Assembly: GCF_036421855.1 (NCBI RefSeq)
Contig: NZ_JAZGOK010000001.1
DNA from: Georgenia_B sunbinii
GTDB lineage: Bacteria > Actinomycetota > Actinomycetes > Actinomycetales > Actinomycetaceae
DNA: 64,000 nucleotides
Reading direction: 5' to 3' (one strand)
The position numbers and the translations under genes are program-made. Positions 60,499-64,000 of this stretch are shown here, piece after piece; within the stretch, counting starts at the first letter, position 1; every line of letters begins with the position of its first letter. The notes under the pieces were generated by a model, which was not told the origin of the DNA, searched no databases, and saw only the letters and a list, made by a program, of their open reading frames with translations.

Positions 60499-62586
60499 GT
60501 GGCGCGCAGCATCTACATCGCCTCACCGGAGGGCCACACCGGCAAGTCGACGATCGCCCTCGGGCTCGTCGACCTGTTCGTGCGGCGGGTGGAGCGGGTC
60601 GGGATCTTCCGGCCCGTGGTCATGGGCGGTGACGAGCACGACAAGGTGCTCGAGCTGCTGCTGTCCCACGACGGCATCGACCTCGACCACGACGACTGCG
60701 TCGGGGTCACCTACGAGGAGGTCCACGCCGACGAGGCCGCGGCGCTGAGCCGGATCGTCGAGCGCTTCCGCGCCGTCGAGGCCCGCAGCGACGTCGTCGT
60801 CGTCGTCGGCTCGGACTACACCGACGTCGCGGGCCCGGCCGAGCTGGCCTTCAACGGCCGCGTCGCGGCCAACCTCGGTTCGCCGGTGCTGCTCGTGGCG
60901 CGCGCGCTCGACCGCTCGGTCGAGGAGATCCGTCAGCTCGTCGACATCGCCACCGCCGAGCTGCACTCCGATCACGCCGTCGTCGCCGCGGTGGCCGTCA
61001 ACCGCTGCGAGCCGAAGCGGATCGACGACGTCCGGGCCGCGCTCGCCGACCTGCCGGTCCCGGTGTGGGCCTTCCCCGACATCCCCATCCTCTCCGCGGC
61101 CACCGTCGGTGACCTGCTGACCGCGCTCGACGGCGACCTCATCGCCGGCGACCCCGCGCTGCTCATCCGCGAGGCGGAGTCGATCCTCGTCTGCGGCATG
61201 AACGTCGAGCACATCCTCGAGCGGCTCAAGGGCGGGCAGGTCGCCATCGCCGCGGCCGACCGCTCGGAGGTGCTCGTCGCGCTGGTCGCCGCGCACGCCT
61301 CGGACAACTTCCCGTCGCTCGCCGGGATCGTGCTCAACGGCGGCTTCGAGCCCAACCCGCAGGTCCGCACGCTGGTCGCCGGGCTGGGCCAGTCGCTGCC
61401 GATCATCGCCACCGACCACAACACCTACGAGAGCGCCCGGATCGCCTCGACCACCCGCGGCCTCATCTCCGAGGGCACCCAGCGCAAGCGCGACCTGGCG
61501 CTGAGCTCCTTCGAGCAGCACGTCGACGCCGAGGCGGTGCTCGCCGTCCTCGACGTCCCCCGCAGTAACGTCGTCACCCCGCTGATGTTCGAGTCCGAGC
61601 TGCTCGAGCGGGCCCGCGGGGACCGCAAGCACATCGTGCTGCCCGAGGGCACCGACGACCGCATCCTGCGCGCCGCCAGCACGCTGCTCTCCCGCGGCGT
61701 CGCCGACCTCACGCTGCTCGGCGCGCCCGGCGCGGTCCGCTCCCGCGCCGAGGAGCTGGGCCTCGACATCGCGGCGGCCGACGTCGTCGACCCGCGCACC
61801 AGCGAGCTGCTCCACCCGTTCGCCGAGGAGTACACCCGGCTGCGCGCGCACCGCGGGATGACCCTCGAGCGGGCGCTGGAGATCATCCCCAGCGTCTCCT
61901 ACTTCGGCACCATGATGGTCCACACCGGGACCGCCGACGGCATGGTCTCGGGCGCGCTGCACACCACCGCCCACACCATCAAGCCGTCCTTCGAGATCAT
62001 CAAGACGCGTCCCGGCACGTCGATCGTCTCCTCGGTGTTCCTCATGGGCCTGGCCGACCGGGTGCTGGTCTACGGCGACTGCGCCGTCAACCCCGACCCG
62101 GACGCCGAGCAGCTCGCCGACATCGCCATCTCGTCCGCGGAGACGTCCGCCCAGTTCGGCATCGAGCCACGGATCGCGATGCTCTCCTACTCGACGGGCG
62201 CCTCAGGCACCGGGGCGGACGTCGAGAAGGTCCGAGCCGCGACCGAGATCGTCCGTGAGCGCCGCCCGGACCTGTCGGTGGAGGGGCCGATCCAGTACGA
62301 CGCCGCGGTCGACGCCTCCGTCGCGCGGACCAAGATGCCCGAGTCCGACGTCGCCGGCCGGGCCACGGTGTTCATCTTCCCGGACCTCAACACCGGCAAC
62401 AACACCTACAAGGCGGTGCAGCGGTCGGCCGGCGCGGTCGCCATCGGCCCGGTGCTGCAGGGCCTGAACAAGCCGGTGAACGACCTGTCGCGCGGCGCGC
62501 TCGTGCAGGACATCGTCAACACCGTCGCCATCACCGCGATCCAGGCGCAGGGCGACGCCGCCAACCCCAAGGAGCAGCACGCATGA
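60499..62586 (+). CDS. pta: Phosphate acetyltransferase
   Basis: 695 residues from a GTG with GGGGGAAG upstream, the long Pta type. An N-terminal P-loop-like domain (IASPEGHTGKSTIALGL) and a DRTGG domain (about 215-330) precede the catalytic PTA_PTB domain from about 370, with HIVLPEGTDDRILRAAS and YSTGASGTGADVEKV. It interconverts acetyl phosphate and acetyl-CoA. The stop codon overlaps the ackA start (ATGA). Confidence 0.97.
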   Translation: MARSIYIASPEGHTGKSTIALGLVDLFVRRVERVGIFRPVVMGGDEHDKVLELLLSHDGIDLDHDDCVGVTYEEVHADEAAALSRIVERFRAVEARSDVVVVVGSDYTDVAGPAELAFNGRVAANLGSPVLLVARALDRSVEEIRQLVDIATAELHSDHAVVAAVAVNRCEPKRIDDVRAALADLPVPVWAFPDIPILSAATVGDLLTALDGDLIAGDPALLIREAESILVCGMNVEHILERLKGGQVAIAAADRSEVLVALVAAHASDNFPSLAGIVLNGGFEPNPQVRTLVAGLGQSLPIIATDHNTYESARIASTTRGLISEGTQRKRDLALSSFEQHVDAEAVLAVLDVPRSNVVTPLMFESELLERARGDRKHIVLPEGTDDRILRAASTLLSRGVADLTLLGAPGAVRSRAEELGLDIAAADVVDPRTSELLHPFAEEYTRLRAHRGMTLERALEIIPSVSYFGTMMVHTGTADGMVSGALHTTAHTIKPSFEIIKTRPGTSIVSSVFLMGLADRVLVYGDCAVNPDPDAEQLADIAISSAETSAQFGIEPRIAMLSYSTGASGTGADVEKVRAATEIVRERRPDLSVEGPIQYDAAVDASVARTKMPESDVAGRATVFIFPDLNTGNNTYKAVQRSAGAVAIGPVLQGLNKPVNDLSRGALVQDIVNTVAITAIQAQGDAANPKEQHA

Positions 62587-63773
62587 CCACCGGCACCGTC
62601 CTCGTCATCAACTCGGGATCGTCGTCGATCAAGTACCAGCTGCTCGTCCCGGGAACTGGTGAGGTGCTCGCCGTCGGGCTGGTCGAGCGCATCGGTGAGG
62701 CAACCGGCCGGATCCGGCACGAGCACGCCGGGGAGCAGACCGAGCTGACCGAGCCGGTGCCCGACCACGCCGTCGGGCTGCGCCGGGTGATCGACCTCTT
62801 CGCGACCGAGGGCCCGGACCTCGCCGAGGCCCGGGTCGTGGCCGTGGGTCACCGGGTGGTCCAGGGCGGCAAGACCTACGGCGAGGCGGTGCTCATCGAC
62901 GACTCGGTCATCACCCGGATCGAGGAGCTCATCCCGCTCGCGCCGCTGCACAACGCACCCAACCTGCGGGGCATCGAGGTCGCTCGCGAGCTCATGCCCG
63001 ACGTCCCGCACGTCGCGGTGTTCGACACCGCCTTCTTCCACAACCTGCCCGACGCCGCCGCGACCTACGCCCTCAACCGCGAGGTCGCCGAGCGCTACTC
63101 GGTGCGCCGGTACGGCGCCCACGGCACCTCCCACCAATACGTGTCACGTACCGCCGCGGACGTCGTCGGGCGCCCGCTGGCCGAGCTCAAGCAGATCGTC
63201 CTGCACATCGGCAACGGCGCGTCGGCCTCGGCCGTCGACGGCGGACGCGCCGTGGACACCTCGATGGGCATGACCCCGCTCGAGGGGCTCGTCATGGGCA
63301 CCCGCACCGGTGACATCGACCCGGCGATCATCTTCCACCTGCGACGGGTCGCCGGCTTCAACGTCGACGAGATCGACGACCTGTTCAACCGGCGATCGGG
63401 CCTCAAGGGGCTGGCTGGGGAGAGCGACCTGCGCGAGATCCACCGGCTCATCGCGGCCGGCGACCCGAACGCCCGGCTGGCGCTGGACGTCTACACCCAC
63501 CGGCTCCGCAAGTACGTCGGCTCCTACGCCGCCGTCCTCGGCGGGCTCGACGTCCTCACCTTCACCGCGGGCGTCGGTGAGAATGACGCCGTCGTCCGCG
63601 CGGAGGCGTGCGCCGGCCTGGAGTTCCTCGGCGTCGAGATCGACCCGGCACGCAACGCCGTGCGCAGCAAGGAGGCCCGCGTCATCTCCACCGACGGCTC
63701 GCGGGTCACCGTGCTCGTCGTCCCCACCGACGAGGAGCGAGAGATCTCCCGCCAAGCCATCGCCCTCCTCTAA
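62583..63773 (+). CDS. ackA: Acetate kinase
   Basis: 396 residues, full length. Motifs: VINSGSSSIKYQLL at the N-terminus, GHRVVQGG, the RRYGAHGTSHQYVS segment, and FTAGVGENDAVVR near the C-terminus. It makes acetate and ATP from acetyl phosphate. Coupled to pta by a four-base overlap. The 18-bp repeat array G begins 13 bases after its stop codon. Confidence 0.98.
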   Translation: MTTGTVLVINSGSSSIKYQLLVPGTGEVLAVGLVERIGEATGRIRHEHAGEQTELTEPVPDHAVGLRRVIDLFATEGPDLAEARVVAVGHRVVQGGKTYGEAVLIDDSVITRIEELIPLAPLHNAPNLRGIEVARELMPDVPHVAVFDTAFFHNLPDAAATYALNREVAERYSVRRYGAHGTSHQYVSRTAADVVGRPLAELKQIVLHIGNGASASAVDGGRAVDTSMGMTPLEGLVMGTRTGDIDPAIIFHLRRVAGFNVDEIDDLFNRRSGLKGLAGESDLREIHRLIAAGDPNARLALDVYTHRLRKYVGSYAAVLGGLDVLTFTAGVGENDAVVRAEACAGLEFLGVEIDPARNAVRSKEARVISTDGSRVTVLVVPTDEEREISRQAIALL

Positions 63774-63786
63774 CGGGCTTGTCCCC

Positions 63787-63944
63787 CACAGCAGACTTGT
63801 CCGCGAGAGCGGGATTGTCACCGACAGCGGGATTGTCCCCACAGCGGACTCGTCCCCGACAGCAGGATTGTCCCCCACAGCAGACTTATCGCCCACAGCA
63901 GACTTGTCGCCCACAGCAGACTTGTCACCGACAGCGGGATTGTC
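63787..63944 (+). repeat. 18-bp tandem repeat array G (9 units)
   Basis: Nine cores in plus orientation, spaced 18 bases apart except one 17-base step at 63837-63840. Cores alternate between the ACTTGTC and GGATTGTC types, and several begin CACAGC instead of GACAGC. The remaining 56 bases to the window end show no recognisable feature. Confidence 0.93.
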
Positions 63945-64000
63945 CACCACGCGATAGAGCCCTGGTCGGCTGCTCACAGCCGAATAACGGCGGCCCGCTT

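Overview
The window is about 64 kb of very GC-rich DNA that reads as the chromosome of an actinobacterium, probably of the order Micrococcales. The evidence is strongly GC-biased codon use, frequent GTG starts, and actinobacterial marker genes (DUF3017, DUF6350, DUF3817, a PspC-domain sensor kinase, a 405-residue NADP isocitrate dehydrogenase). Genus cannot be settled from sequence alone. No rRNA, tRNA, CRISPR array or replication origin is visible.

Layout. 1-4.2 kb: end of a ROK regulator and a sugar ABC importer (binding protein plus two permeases, no ATPase). 4.2-7.9 kb: repeat arrays around a flavin reductase, then a MacB/FtsX-type ABC pair. 8-24.6 kb: a conserved actinobacterial block on the minus strand (sucC, sucD, DUF6350, purN, SAP-DUF6434, purH, DUF3017, CNNM/CorC, icd, mdh), broken at 17.3-20.9 kb by a lower-GC island with a truncated ISL3 transposase, a broken HIT gene and unknown small genes. 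purH is preceded by a clear ZTP (pfl) riboswitch. 24.7-31.8 kb: aldo/keto reductase, acyltransferase-SGNH protein, pcrA and membrane proteins. 31.8-35.1 kb: ECF-like sigma factor, Ser/Thr kinase, lipoprotein and OmpA-domain protein. 35.3-39.2 kb: NarL-type two-component pair with a PspC kinase, divergent from a second PspC protein. 39.3-47.5 kb: glycosyltransferase, guaA-DUF3817, a heterodimeric ABC exporter with reciprocal degeneration of its ATP sites, and a DDN-like protein. 47.6-56.3 kb: a large secreted GH97 glycosidase divergent from an ABC importer of the ChvE/MmsAB type. 56.3-63.8 kb: SURF1, then phosphoketolase, ferritin, pta and ackA.

The central-metabolism genes fit together. Phosphoketolase makes acetyl phosphate, which AckA converts to acetate and ATP or Pta converts to acetyl-CoA. 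sucCD, icd and mdh serve the TCA cycle, and a palindrome CTCGA-N2-TCGAG lies in the promoter regions of both icd and sucC. purN, purH and guaA serve purine synthesis, with purH apparently sensing ZMP/ZTP.

The most unusual feature is a dispersed family of 18-bp tandem repeats (15-base core close to GACAGCAGGATTGTC plus a 3-base spacer). It occurs at seven places in both orientations, almost always just behind a gene, and once inside a coding sequence. I do not recognise it as a described element. One technical flaw is present: a 114-bp exact duplication separated by a poly-G run and an N (2099-2336), which looks like a bad contig join.
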